Assembly (NCBI GenBank): GCA_003153555.1
Contig: PLZS01000048.1
Coordinates: 1 to 64,000 of the forward strand
Direction: 5' to 3'
From: Candidatus Melainabacteria bacterium
GTDB lineage: Bacteria; Cyanobacteriota; Vampirovibrionia; Obscuribacterales; Obscuribacteraceae
Length of the DNA: 64,000 bases
Shown: positions 25,948 to 35,900 of the stretch, piece by piece
How positions within the stretch are numbered: the stretch's first letter is position 1
How the letters are laid out: the number at the start of each line of letters is the position of its first letter
Made by a program: the position numbers and the translations under genes
Notes under the pieces: generated by a model
Database searches by the model: none
What the model saw: only the letters and a program-made list of their open reading frames with translations
What the model was told of the DNA's origin: nothing

Positions 25948-26904
25948 CTAAATCTCGACCACAGTTTTCCCGCGAGCATGACCTTGCTCGGAATCTTCAT
26001 GCGCTTTGGCTACGTCTTCCAGTTTAATAGTCTTGGCAATGATTGGATGAATTTGACCAGAAACAATCATATCTGCGATAGCTGACAATTCCTCCGGCAC
26101 GTGTGCACCACTACCTGCGCTAACAATGTAAGCTTTCTTCCCACCAAATAGTGCGCATGTGGCCATTCCGAGAATTGTTTGTGGATCTGGTACCGTCGTC
26201 ACATAGACGCCATTCCTGTTTAGCATCGGTTTTGCTAATGAGAAATTCAGTTTTGCGCTTGCGTCGAATATGCCATCAAACCTTTCTTTGATGCTTCGTA
26301 CATCTTGGACTTGGTAATCTATTACTTGATCGGCACCAAGAGATTTAACGAATTCAATATTGTCTGCACCACATGTTGCGGTAATTTTTGCGCCAAGCAC
26401 TTTAGCGATTTGTACCGCAAAACTTCCGACGCCACCAGAGGCACCATTGATTAAAACACTCTGACCAGGCTTCAACTTGATTTGCAACTTAAGCGCTTTA
26501 TACGCGGTCAATCCGGCTACTGGAATCGATGCCGCATCTGAGAATGACAATCCGTCTGGCTTTCTGGCTATGCTGTCTTTTTCTACAAGCGAAAATTGCG
26601 CGTAGGAACCGTATTGCGAACGAAGAGGATTCGACATGCCGAAGACTGTGTCGCCTGGTTGAAAAGTTTTTACTGCACTACCTACTTCGCTAACAATGCC
26701 GGAGCAATCAACCCCCAAAACACGAGGCCAATGTTTTGGAATAATTAGTGAGAGGTGACCGGCACGGATTTTCCAGTCAACCGGGTTGATAGATGCGCAC
26801 TTTAACTCAATCAAAACTTGATGACTACCAGGTTTTGGTTGGTCTATGTCCTGCAACTTAAAAACATCGGATCGTCCGTACTCACTTATAATGAGTGCTC
26901 GCAT
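25948..26904 (-). CDS. Zinc-independent MDR oxidoreductase (quinone-reductase type)
   Basis: 318 residues of the medium-chain dehydrogenase/reductase superfamily, quinone-oxidoreductase branch, which uses NADPH to reduce quinones or enones. The N-terminal GroES-like fold has ASINPVDWKIRAGHL and VLGVDCSGIVSEVGSAV; the Rossmann motif is NGASGGVGSFAVQIAK. The zinc-binding cysteine cluster of alcohol dehydrogenases is absent. The end (DSEQGHARGKTVVEI) matches the family's usual C-terminus. It stands alone on the minus strand with 113 bases before the next leftward gene, so it may have its own promoter. Confidence 0.9.
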   Translation of the reverse strand: MRALIISEYGRSDVFKLQDIDQPKPGSHQVLIELKCASINPVDWKIRAGHLSLIIPKHWPRVLGVDCSGIVSEVGSAVKTFQPGDTVFGMSNPLRSQYGSYAQFSLVEKDSIARKPDGLSFSDAASIPVAGLTAYKALKLQIKLKPGQSVLINGASGGVGSFAVQIAKVLGAKITATCGADNIEFVKSLGADQVIDYQVQDVRSIKERFDGIFDASAKLNFSLAKPMLNRNGVYVTTVPDPQTILGMATCALFGGKKAYIVSAGSGAHVPEELSAIADMIVSGQIHPIIAKTIKLEDVAKAHEDSEQGHARGKTVVEI

Positions 26905-27017
26905 GCGTACTCCTACTTATTCTAATCTGATGATATTAGCCGCGTATACCACCTGACATTTGTGTTAAAGCATGTATGTGAAGGTGATTCTTGAAAATAC
27001 AAATCATGTTGTGAAGG

Positions 27018-28094
27018 TCAGCGTTGAACTTCTGCCTTTACCGGCTCCTCATTCTTTGTAATCAGGGTGAACGCTGGATCTGCCAGAAATCTGACTGGTA
27101 ATATCGGATCGAACAAAGTGGTGCCTACTCCAAGTAAACCTGTGCCGTAGTGATTTATTTGCACATCCATCCGTTCATACAATTCAACGCAAGCGCCGAT
27201 ACATGTCCAGCGATTATCAGCAACACGACCCATGAAGGTGCCAAACCAATCGTACCCAGTCGCGTGAAAGAACGTGCAAAGTCTCGCTTTGACATCTGCG
27301 GACACAGGTAGAAAATCAATTCGCTGAGCAACGCGGATGTTCTCCTCCGCTGCCCACTGTTTATCAGTCGACACCATTGCCTCGGCTATTGTTGCGGCTT
27401 TCGTTGATTGTTCTGCTGACCAAGGCTTTTTCAAATGCAACGCAACATAATGTCCTTTGTAATCTGGACCGGTCAATTCTTCTATCGGGTGAAAGCAAGT
27501 TCCTTTGTCCATGTAAGAGCTAAACAACATCATGCGGTCATCTGGCATTTGTAATACCATTTCGGCATGACCAACGCTCTCATGCAATTCTTTGGCGATG
27601 TTTCCGCTTGTGAGAATGAGGTCACCAGGAAGTAGTACTGCAGCAGGAGGATTCACCCAAGTATTCAGCGGCACGGGTCCGTATCCTTGACGTTTGAATT
27701 TATGTTTATTGCGACGGTAAAGCGCGAAAATGTAGATCCAACCGCACATTTCAGCTAGGGCAATCACATGAATAATTGGATGATACGCCTTGGCGAGCAG
27801 TGCCACCACGCTCAGTACTATTCCAAACACGACTGGCATTTGCAGTTCGATACGAGAGAGAAAATCAAAGTAAGTTTGTAGTAGATGGTCGACTTTGATG
27901 CGAGTTAAGATCAACCAACAGGCGCTGAGCACTACACATCCACCCGAGAGTTGCCAATCCAGATGATGAGTGACAAATCGCCAGGATAAATGAATCAGGT
28001 AAAAATAGCCAATCGTATTCGCCGCCTTTATAAGCGTAAAATACGAGGATGATGTCTGGAGATCGACGCTAGCTTCCGAGGGATGATATGGCAT
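27018..28094 (-). CDS. Membrane protein with YiiX-like permuted papain-fold domain
   Basis: 358 residues. The first ~125 hold four hydrophobic segments (one is CVVLSACWLILT), so the N-terminal half is membrane-embedded. From about residue 150 a YiiX/NlpC-P60-like domain begins: LLPGDLILTSGN, then SVGHAEMVLQ with the likely catalytic His, and TCIGACVELYERM with the likely Cys. His before Cys is the circularly permuted order seen in YiiX/LRAT-like enzymes, which act on amide or ester bonds of lipids or peptides. Substrate unknown. A polar Glu/Lys-rich end follows. Fusion to a multi-helix membrane domain suggests a membrane-borne substrate. Confidence 0.65.
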   Translation of the reverse strand: MPYHPSEASVDLQTSSSYFTLIKAANTIGYFYLIHLSWRFVTHHLDWQLSGGCVVLSACWLILTRIKVDHLLQTYFDFLSRIELQMPVVFGIVLSVVALLAKAYHPIIHVIALAEMCGWIYIFALYRRNKHKFKRQGYGPVPLNTWVNPPAAVLLPGDLILTSGNIAKELHESVGHAEMVLQMPDDRMMLFSSYMDKGTCFHPIEELTGPDYKGHYVALHLKKPWSAEQSTKAATIAEAMVSTDKQWAAEENIRVAQRIDFLPVSADVKARLCTFFHATGYDWFGTFMGRVADNRWTCIGACVELYERMDVQINHYGTGLLGVGTTLFDPILPVRFLADPAFTLITKNEEPVKAEVQR

Positions 28095-28157
28095 GAGATT
28101 CCTGCAGTTCAGGCGAGCTGTTTCATTGTCGTCATGGTATCAGTTTTGGTTCCAGAA

Positions 28158-29531
28158 TTACTTGCCGACAAAGGTTTGTATGTGATTAAAGCAAGTAGGG
28201 AAGGCTTTAGCCAGGGACGGTGACCGCTGATCGATGCCACCTGCTGAGCTTAGATTCAACGCAAACAATTCGGCGAACAATTCGCACGGACCAGCGTCAC
28301 CTTCCTGGCAGTAATAATAGTGCTCATTCTTTTCGCTCACGCTTAGATGTTGAAAGTCCTTTTGATACGCTGCCGTAAAGGCAGATGATCTTGACTCATC
28401 AGATCTACAGTGATCGTAAGCGTGCCCCATCTCATGCAGCATGGTGCTTTTCACCCAGTGGTTCAACTGGGGCGGACTATTATGCCAAGAAGCGCGCTCT
28501 CCAACGAATATCTGATTGTTGGCTGGCGTGTACATGCCAGGACAATTGTCGTAGCCACCACCGTGGATGTAGCCGCGAGGCTTATCATGAGCCATCTCTG
28601 GATTTACATCTAACAATGTGCGGGCAATAACGATTTTGGTGCCAAAATTTGACAGCTCTTCTTTGACATGGCGTGGTATCAGTGACAGTGCATTAATGAC
28701 CTGAGCGTAGACAGCGTCTGTGTCATCTGTGCGCTTGTGAATGACGATCATTTTTTGATCTAGGTCGTCCGCCGCAGCCCGGGACTGCGACTTTCTGATT
28801 TCCGCATATCTACTTATATTCGCACTCATTTCGGACACTGGTTGAGCTCGAGTGATTGGCACTTGCAGTCTAATCCCCGATCGATCGATGGTTAGATTGG
28901 TGGACGTTCCGACATCACCTCGAAGCATTCCGATTATGCGCTCTGGGGTTAAGGAGTGAGTCGAAACTCCGTTAATCATCAAAATTCGATCCTTGACCGC
29001 GAGTTTTGCTTTGTCAGCTGGCGATCCAGGAAAAACCTTCGAGATAGTACCGTCTTGCAATTCAATTCCTAAATAGCCGTTTTTGGGATCGGCCCCAGTT
29101 CCTCTTGTCGCCGTTGGCGATGCCGTCGTTGTGCCAGATGAGACGCTGCTGGAAGCTGAGGTACTGGAAGAGGCGGTACTAGAAGAGGCGATGCCATAAT
29201 CCTTGATCGCCTTCAGGCAGTAGGCGTTGATTTCAGGTGACGGATGTTGCGTTAAGGCGATTTGATAATGCCTGATTGCTTCGGCGCGATTTCCGAGTCT
29301 GATGTAAGCATTAGCGAGGTAGCAGTGTCCAACGGCGCTCTCCCTGCCTGCTAGCAACACCTTGTTCAGAATCGTTACAGCTGTTCCAAAGTCATTTCTG
29401 TTGTAAGCTGCGATGCCCGCATAAACGTCATCTGCACTAGCTGCGGAAGTTGACCGTATGCAAAATTGTGACTGCGTGCAAACTAATGCACCAATGAATA
29501 AAGCTCGGCCGATTTTCAGAACGTTATTCAA
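28158..29531 (-). CDS. Exported TPR-PDZ-zinc metalloprotease-like protein
   Basis: 457 residues. A signal peptide at 1-30 (ALFIGALVCTQSQFCIRSTSA) is followed by TPR repeats to about 110 (IAAYNRNDFGTAVTILNKVL, CYLANAYIRLGNRAEAIRHY), a Ser/Thr linker, a PDZ domain at about 150-215 (GYLGIELQDGTISKVFPGSP, DRILMINGVSTHSLT) and a C-terminal domain with LHEMGHAYDH near residue 364. HEMGH fits the HExxH zinc site of zincins. The third ligand is not certain; a Glu in GPCELFAELFALN about 45 residues later is a good candidate, as in gluzincins. It probably acts in the periplasm or on the cell surface as an anchored or scaffolded protease. Confidence 0.75.
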   Translation of the reverse strand: MNNVLKIGRALFIGALVCTQSQFCIRSTSAASADDVYAGIAAYNRNDFGTAVTILNKVLLAGRESAVGHCYLANAYIRLGNRAEAIRHYQIALTQHPSPEINAYCLKAIKDYGIASSSTASSSTSASSSVSSGTTTASPTATRGTGADPKNGYLGIELQDGTISKVFPGSPADKAKLAVKDRILMINGVSTHSLTPERIIGMLRGDVGTSTNLTIDRSGIRLQVPITRAQPVSEMSANISRYAEIRKSQSRAAADDLDQKMIVIHKRTDDTDAVYAQVINALSLIPRHVKEELSNFGTKIVIARTLLDVNPEMAHDKPRGYIHGGGYDNCPGMYTPANNQIFVGERASWHNSPPQLNHWVKSTMLHEMGHAYDHCRSDESRSSAFTAAYQKDFQHLSVSEKNEHYYYCQEGDAGPCELFAELFALNLSSAGGIDQRSPSLAKAFPTCFNHIQTFVGK

Positions 29532-29654
29532 ACTATTAAACGAGAGGGAGAGACAGATCTAATTGTACTCAGCATTTTCAATATCGGCGCCGATCAGAGA
29601 TCTGGATCTGATACGAATGCTGCTCGAATACAGCTACGAATGTTATTTGAATGG

Positions 29655-30698
29655 CTACTGGATTCGTCTGTGCCCGATTGCCGCAGTTTGACTGGAGTCT
29701 GTCTGATAGATCAGCCAATCAGTCACTGGGCTAACGATAGCTTTTTTCAAATATGATGTGCCGAGCAATACATGACCGCACCCAGGAACAGTAACCAATT
29801 TTTTGTCATGGGATGGAATGTTATTGAGAATAGCTTGCGTGGATTCAGCTTTCACTATGCCGTCTTCCTCACCATTGATTAGAAGCACTGAGATGTTCGG
29901 CGCTAGCATCTTTGCCTGATGTGGAGTTCTGTGGATGAATGCACCAGTCTGTAGAATTTCCTTGCCGGTAAGCATTGTGCGCGATAGTGGATCATCGATC
30001 ATTTCTTTAGTTACGCGCGGATCATCCGAAGAATACTTGCGGATGTAATCAGCAATATCCAGTGGTCGATCGAGGTCGGATAAGCCTTTTACTAAATCAT
30101 GTGCCACCATGTGCAGGCTGAAGACGTGTGGACTCGTTCCCGCTGCAGCAAGAATGATGCCGTCAAATAAGTCTGGATGATCGCTTGCTGCTCGAACAAC
30201 GACACCTGCACCGACGCTTTCGCCTATACAGAAAAGAGGCAATCGGGGAGAGACATTTTTCAAGTGTTTGGAGATGCGCGCGAGGTCTTCTGCGCTCTTC
30301 GAATAACTTATTTCATGGCGCGTGTTATGCGGATCATGAGAGAAGTAAGAACGTCCGTGCCCACGCAGATCCATCGCTACTACGTTAAATCCAGCTGCAT
30401 TGAGATATCGTGCCAGACTCTCAAAACAGCCAGCTTGCTGTGTTGTGCCGTGAACGGCCAAGACAGTGCCTCTGGGGCGAGTCGATTTCGTCCGCCACTC
30501 ATAGACTTGGACGCCTGCATTTATCGTGGTGGAAAGGGTTGCAGTCTCGTTGGCAAGTGCCGAAACAGGTGCAGCCACAGGCGCCACCAAGAGTGAAGCC
30601 GCCAGATGAACAAAAACCAATCTTTTGAGATTGGTGCGCAAAAATGATAAGCAACTAAGCTGACCGAGCTTGGTGATCCAATTGGAGGACATGCGCAT
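29655..30698 (-). CDS. Exported alpha/beta hydrolase (lysophospholipase/monoacylglycerol-lipase type)
   Basis: 347 residues with an N-terminal hydrophobic signal (LVFVHLAASLLVAPVAAPVSALA) and an alpha/beta hydrolase fold of the serine aminopeptidase S33 / monoglyceride lipase group. The oxyanion region is VHGTTQQAGCF, followed by VVAMDLRGHGRSY. The nucleophile elbow is CIGESVGAG (Ser), the acid is in LINGEEDGIVKAEST and the His in VPGCGHVLLG, so the triad is complete. It is exported or membrane-anchored. Substrate cannot be read from sequence. The upstream 320-base gap holds AT-rich candidate promoters. Confidence 0.85.
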   Translation of the reverse strand: MRMSSNWITKLGQLSCLSFLRTNLKRLVFVHLAASLLVAPVAAPVSALANETATLSTTINAGVQVYEWRTKSTRPRGTVLAVHGTTQQAGCFESLARYLNAAGFNVVAMDLRGHGRSYFSHDPHNTRHEISYSKSAEDLARISKHLKNVSPRLPLFCIGESVGAGVVVRAASDHPDLFDGIILAAAGTSPHVFSLHMVAHDLVKGLSDLDRPLDIADYIRKYSSDDPRVTKEMIDDPLSRTMLTGKEILQTGAFIHRTPHQAKMLAPNISVLLINGEEDGIVKAESTQAILNNIPSHDKKLVTVPGCGHVLLGTSYLKKAIVSPVTDWLIYQTDSSQTAAIGHRRIQ

Positions 30699-31018
30699 TG
30701 AGTGTTCCGTGTCGAGGCTTAGTGCTTTTATGATGCCTGTCTAAGCCGGTATCAGCCAACTCTTGGCTTGATCTGACGAGACGCCTATGGGGATGTCGAT
30801 TTATCTTTTATGACAATCCCGTTGCTAAGCGTTGTCATTATATTCCACAATTATATTAGAAAGGGCAATTACATATTAATCCAAATATAAAATTCTTCTA
30901 CTTGACGACCGGCACCAAATCTGGTGATGCAATGGCGAAATTTTTGTGGCAAATGCTAAATGGAGTCGACGACACTAGATTTGGTGTCACCGACTCCATG
31001 CAATTCTCTTTCTGACGG
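30699..31018. other. AT-rich intergenic region with promoter-like and hairpin sequences
   Basis: No gene is visible. Two ATTATA sequences (30837-30842, 30850-30855) read TATAAT on the minus strand, within an AT-rich block at 30830-30900, and are candidate -10 boxes for the leftward hydrolase gene. A small hairpin (GCACC at 30912, GGTGATGC after it) and the large hairpin at 30962-30997 lie nearer the next gene's 3' end. Confidence 0.4.
30962..30997 (-). terminator. Long hairpin downstream of the small exported protein gene
   Basis: GGAGTCG (30962-30968) pairs with CGACTCC (30991-30997), and inside it GACAC pairs with GTGTC, making a stem of about 14 pairs with two wobbles. It begins about 20 bases after the minus-strand stop at 31019. 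No strong T-run follows on either strand, so it may be a transcript-stabilising or rho-assisted end rather than a classic terminator. Confidence 0.45.
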
Positions 31019-31273
31019 TTATTTCGTTAAATTTGCTCCAGCTTTATCAACACCTTTTTCAATTACCTTGCTCGCATCGGATTTTAGCTTGGCTCTTTTT
31101 CTGGCATTCCGTCTTTTCGCAGTTTTTGATTTATGTGGTGCCGGTTTTTCGGCCGCAGTCGTGGTGGTCGTCGTCGTTCCGGTAGCCTGTGCATGGGCAG
31201 AAGGCATCAGGCATGAAGCGGAAAGAATAGATAATGCAGCGGTCAAGACAGCGTACTTTGTCAGCTTTGTCAT
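31019..31273 (-). CDS. Small exported basic protein
   Basis: 84 residues. A Sec signal (YAVLTAALSILSASCLMPSAHA) with AHA cleavage is followed by a Thr run and a strongly basic segment (HKSKTAKRRNARKRAKLKSD). The start ATG has AGGAGAT seven bases upstream. Family not recognised; composition resembles the exported Lys/Thr protein at 16567-17103. It lies 102 bases downstream of the leftward gene ending at 31376 and may be co-transcribed with it. Confidence 0.7.
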   Translation of the reverse strand: MTKLTKYAVLTAALSILSASCLMPSAHAQATGTTTTTTTAAEKPAPHKSKTAKRRNARKRAKLKSDASKVIEKGVDKAGANLTK

Positions 31274-31375
31274 GCAAATCTCCTAGTTGTTCATTTGAAC
31301 TGAGTCGGTTTTTCTCAAATGCCATGATAGCACCTTGATGGGTAAGGGGATTTGGAGCAGACCATTCTTTATTGC

Positions 31376-32746
31376 TCAGTTAAACCACAGTGCAAATCCG
31401 GGGAAATTGTGTCCGAACACGTCACGCAAGCGTCCCCAAATTTTATGATCGGTCAGATCACCTTTTTGCAAATATGGTGCCGCAGCCGAACCCTGCACCC
31501 AAAGTATGAGATCTAGTGTGCGTGGCTCCAGAAATACCTTCCGCACATTGACACCGCTATCATCGTCACCGCGCCAAAATGGGACCAATAGTTTTGCCGA
31601 AAGCAACTTGTCAATCTCATTCATGATTTCTGTCCATGTGTCGACCATTTCCTGAGTCACGCGAACATTTGGAATCACACCAGTCTGTTTTGGATTTGGA
31701 AGCCACTCATGATCGTCATCTGTTTCCGCCATGATCCACTTCCAAGACTCATTACTCTGTGCCACCACTGCTTCCAAATGGTGAAGTGCTTCCTCCATTC
31801 GTTTCGGTTCCACGACAGTCCACCTGATCGAGTGAACTAATTCGATAAGGTCGAGCAGGTCTATATCGTCATGAGCCATGTTGTGAACATGCTTGCCCTT
31901 CCTTAGGAATGGATATGGCGAGTCGACTTTGGCGAAAAAGATGTGAGCAGTGCAATCAAAAGTCTCTTTGCTATCGTGCGCAAGATAGACATTACAGATC
32001 GCCGCGAGAAGATGACAATAACCCCGCAACCAATGTACATCTCCACGATCAAAACAGATAATGAAATCTTTGGACTGATCAGCATTCATTTGTCTGTTGT
32101 CAGTCACGTCGGCATACACTTTCCAAAGACTCTCGTCGTCGTCCGCTATTCCGTCACCGTTCAGGTCCAAGCGGATGATTTGGAAATGCAACGGAAGTTT
32201 CACTTTGGGATCAGTGATCAAAGATAGTGTGGCTTCCGCGTTTAGCATGCTTTTGCTAAAGGTGTCGATGATAGCGCGACCATCCTGATATGTAAGAATC
32301 TCTGGTTTGGGATTATGTGGTACCGGCAAATGAAGGAGTGGACCAGCGATTCCATGCGTGGATGAGTCGCGCAAACCGTGACGATATAGATCTTGACCCA
32401 ATCGTTCGACTGCGCGCATGAATTGAAGGGCACCTAACCCAAATCGTGCCTGATCATCGGTGCCGTGTTTTTCTAAGTGCGCTATCAACGCCCTTTCGCC
32501 TTCTGCAAGCTTGCCTTCTATAAGGTATTTTTCCACTAGCGGAGTTCGCGTCTTTTTTCTACGCGTTGACTGGGCTTGCAAGTTAGATTTCGCTTTCGGA
32601 AAGGTCAGCTCTTGGTCTTTTAAAATTCCAATTGAGGGATTTTGCACGGCTACATTCGGAGCTAAACTTTTCGCCCATGCAAAATTACAAAAGTTGGAGA
32701 GTGTCATGAGGGCCATTGCACTTGCCAAACTTTTAAAATGCACCAA
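31376..32746 (-). CDS. Exported protein of unknown function with an EF-hand-like loop
   Basis: 456 residues. A signal peptide (FKSLASAMALMTLSNFCNFAWA) is followed by a basic linker (STRRKKTRTP), a TPR-like segment (KLAEGERALIAHLEKHGTDD) and a large domain. Near residues 190-205 DLNGDGIADDDE is a canonical 12-residue calcium loop (Asp1, Asn3, Asp5, Asp9, Glu12). Further conserved-looking blocks are VHWLRGYCHLLAAICNVYLA, HNMAHDDIDLLDLIELVHSI and, at the end, PYLQKGDLTDHKIWGRLRD. I recognise no family. It is probably periplasmic and calcium-binding; nothing indicates an enzyme. Confidence 0.72.
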   Translation of the reverse strand: MVHFKSLASAMALMTLSNFCNFAWAKSLAPNVAVQNPSIGILKDQELTFPKAKSNLQAQSTRRKKTRTPLVEKYLIEGKLAEGERALIAHLEKHGTDDQARFGLGALQFMRAVERLGQDLYRHGLRDSSTHGIAGPLLHLPVPHNPKPEILTYQDGRAIIDTFSKSMLNAEATLSLITDPKVKLPLHFQIIRLDLNGDGIADDDESLWKVYADVTDNRQMNADQSKDFIICFDRGDVHWLRGYCHLLAAICNVYLAHDSKETFDCTAHIFFAKVDSPYPFLRKGKHVHNMAHDDIDLLDLIELVHSIRWTVVEPKRMEEALHHLEAVVAQSNESWKWIMAETDDDHEWLPNPKQTGVIPNVRVTQEMVDTWTEIMNEIDKLLSAKLLVPFWRGDDDSGVNVRKVFLEPRTLDLILWVQGSAAAPYLQKGDLTDHKIWGRLRDVFGHNFPGFALWFN

Positions 32747-32913
32747 TACATCCTCCTCGCTAGGTAGCGTGTGTCACAGTACTGGTATGGTATGTCTTTA
32801 TTTTTCAGAAAAATTTTGCGCTCAACACTTTCAATAGTGTTGAATGAAATCTCTATCAATCTAAATATGCGTTGGACGAATCTTCGCATCAATCAAGCTG
32901 GGCAACGGTCGTG

Positions 32914-32948
32914 AAAAAAGGGAAGGGCAGCCTTCGATTGCCCTTCCC
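32914..32948 (-). terminator. Strong intrinsic terminator of the large VIT-vWA gene
   Basis: On the minus strand GGGAAGGGCA and TGCCCTTCCC form a 10-bp stem with a 9-base loop, followed by TTTTTT (plus 32914-32919). It lies about 20 bases after the stop at 32969. Confidence 0.85.
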
Positions 32949-32968
32949 CTTTTGTTGTGAGATCTTGA

Positions 32969-35900
32969 TTAGCTGAACAAATTTGCGTCGCGAGCAGAGG
33001 CGACGAACCAGTTTACCAATCCAGGGAATGCGAGTCCGAAGAGAAGAAGTGCTACTCCTATCGCAATCCGCTGACCTTGTGAGATCTCGAGTTCCTGTCC
33101 CATCATTTCCATGGCGAAGCTCTTGTTAGCAAGGCTATGCAGAATGATGATTGCACCGATGAGTGCGCCGCCAACTTCAAACAGGTTGGCAAAGATGTTG
33201 AGCAAAGCTTCAAGGTTTGCGAGGTTGTTCACTCTCACTGTGCCAGCTGTGTTCACACCGGTTACATACGTCGCGTCTGCGCCTTGAGGCCCGATAGTGC
33301 CATTGGTAGCACCCTGAAGTGCAGGTGGCGCCTTACCGCTGAGCGCTTCATTTTTCGATTCCTCTCCTTCTGCAAGAGTTTCAGTTTCGGTAGAGTTGGT
33401 TTTGTCCGCGTCTGTAGTGACACTGGTATCGTTGCCGTTGTCAGTACTGTCGGCGGTATCGACGTTATCGTTGCTGTTTTCTTGTATTAGGGCGCAACTG
33501 ACAGGGGAAAGCAGTCCGTATTCCACCGCGATTCTAGCAGCCTTAGTTATGTGTCTCGTGTTTAGAAGTGCGGCAATTTGTTCATTTGCGTGCAAGGCAA
33601 GTAATTCCGTTTCTTCTGCAGGTGTTGCAAGAACGCTCTTGTCTGGCTTAGCCGAGGTCTGGGTCAGTGAAACTGCGTATCCGTTTTGATCAAGTTTCCA
33701 TTTGGAGAAAAAGGCCCCGAGGTCGTTAACCATTTCGGTAGTGTTTCTCGGTACAGAGAGAAATGGGCCAATCTCTGTGTGATTCTTGAAGAAATCATAA
33801 GTGTCTGTTTCACCACTACCTAGCGGCAGTTCATAAAAAGTCGGTGCGGCAACATATGGAGGCATAATGTAGATTTCTTCGTTCAATACGGGCAGTGGTC
33901 CGTGTGCCCATAACACCGCACCACCCTTAGTTTCACCGGCTATTTCGGCTGCTTTGACGACAGCTTGAAGATTGTCTTGCCCTCCTGCAAATGTCATGGT
34001 CTGTAATTTCGGCAGTGCATCTTTGAGCAACATCGGTTGCAGCATCTCCGGGTGCTCCTGAGATGCCACAATTAGATGCGCAGGAATTCCTTTAGGTAAT
34101 CGATTCAGTGCCTCTGTTAGATCTTTGATGTGGGCTTGCATGCTGGCCGATCCGTCCACAACAATGACCAATTCTTTAGGCGCTGGTGCAGATGTGAGTA
34201 CCACTTTCTGGAGGACATATTTGGGCTGAATTGTCTTGATCCGTTTTTTGGCGGCATGGCCATGGTTGGTACCAGCGGCCTTCATTGCCATAACTTTGCG
34301 CAGGTTATCAAATTGGCTCTGAATGCCCTTAGAGCCATCGATCATAACGACGACCTGTTCTTGGGGACGTGTATTGTGGGCATTTTTTCTCCGAAGTAAT
34401 TCTTTGGCCCGTGCGTCTTGTTGTTCCATTTTGATCGCCAATTTATCAAGAACTACAATAGGTGCAAGGTTCGGTGATCGTTCAGCGCTTAAAATCAGAC
34501 TGGAATTTTCCAGCTGTTTCGGGGTTAATATTCCGGAGATGGCTCTTTGACCACCCGGACTCGATCCCGTTTTCAGGTTCTTGACCGTGCTGGTTATATT
34601 CTTGTCTGACCTGAGTCTGAGCAAATGGTCACCAGATAATTCAAAGTTGGTGGCAATGAACTTAGGCAAGGAAAGCGAGGCTGTTTTGTCACCATCAGCT
34701 TTTAATGGCATCACCATGGTCAGCTGTAGTTTTACCTCCTCATTTTGATTGATCGGATAGCAATGGAGGAGGGCCCTGCCATGTCCTAAATCCGAAACGA
34801 TTGCCGGACTATCGTGTCCCACCTCAGTGAAGCCCGCGGCTCCTTCGGCTTTGCCTGACGCGACAAATTTTGCGTCTACAGCTTCGCCTTTCTTCCAGAG
34901 CTTCAATCCTGTAATTACTGCCCCTGGTGGCAATCCGATCTCAGCTCTGGCTTCTTGAGAGGCTGAAGAGGAATCATTCTTAAACACATAAGTCCACTCA
35001 ATTGTGGACGAAAGGGTCTTGGAATGAACGATGCCACTTAAATAGGACCTACGCATTGTCAGTCCGGGAATTCTTTCTCCAACCACATGACGACTCAGAT
35101 AGTCGTCTGGCATGGAAGAAAAGTCTTTGGAGTCTGAAATGTCATTAAAGCTGTATGGTTTCCCGGTTAGAGCAAAGTACAGCTCATGCTGTGAGGATGA
35201 CTTCAATGGAATAAATAATCCGGAGATTCCAGCAGCTTTTTGATCAGAACACTCCATGAGTAATTCTCGTTCTGGATCAAGAGCACGCAATTCCTTCAGC
35301 CCTATCTTGCGTTCAGAGGTGGAAGTAGAAGCCGCTTTTTTCTCAGCTAGCCGTATTGACCATGGTCGAAATTCGGCGCCTAAAACAGTAACTAGTGAGA
35401 GCACGGCACCAATGGCGGTGAATGCCATCACTTGAGCGCGAGAATTTTTGAAGTCTCGTGTCAGCCGAATGCGGTTTACTAAGTACGCGGATACACCTCC
35501 GGCGATTACCGCCATCAGCGCCAGTCCGGTAAATCCTCCGGCGAAATCACTGCCAATTTCTGACTCGAGCCCAACTGATCCGGCAAAGATACCGGCAATA
35601 CAAATTCCAGCTACGATCAAACATGAGGCAATTGATCCGCCTAATGAAATGCCTCGTCGCAGTGAATAGCGCAGATTGTTATTACAGATTGCCGACCAAA
35701 CGATGTAGTTTGCTAAAGGTATAGAAACCAAAAGAAGTAATTCGGCGATCGTCTCCAGCGGATGATTTAGAATCACTAGGGTCAACCGTTTCGGCATCGA
35801 TATGCAGCTGAGCATTATTACGAGTGCTGGCATCGCTATGCCGAATATCGTGATTGCTAATCCTTCCCAGCCTTGCCATATTTGTCTTTTCTTCGGAACT

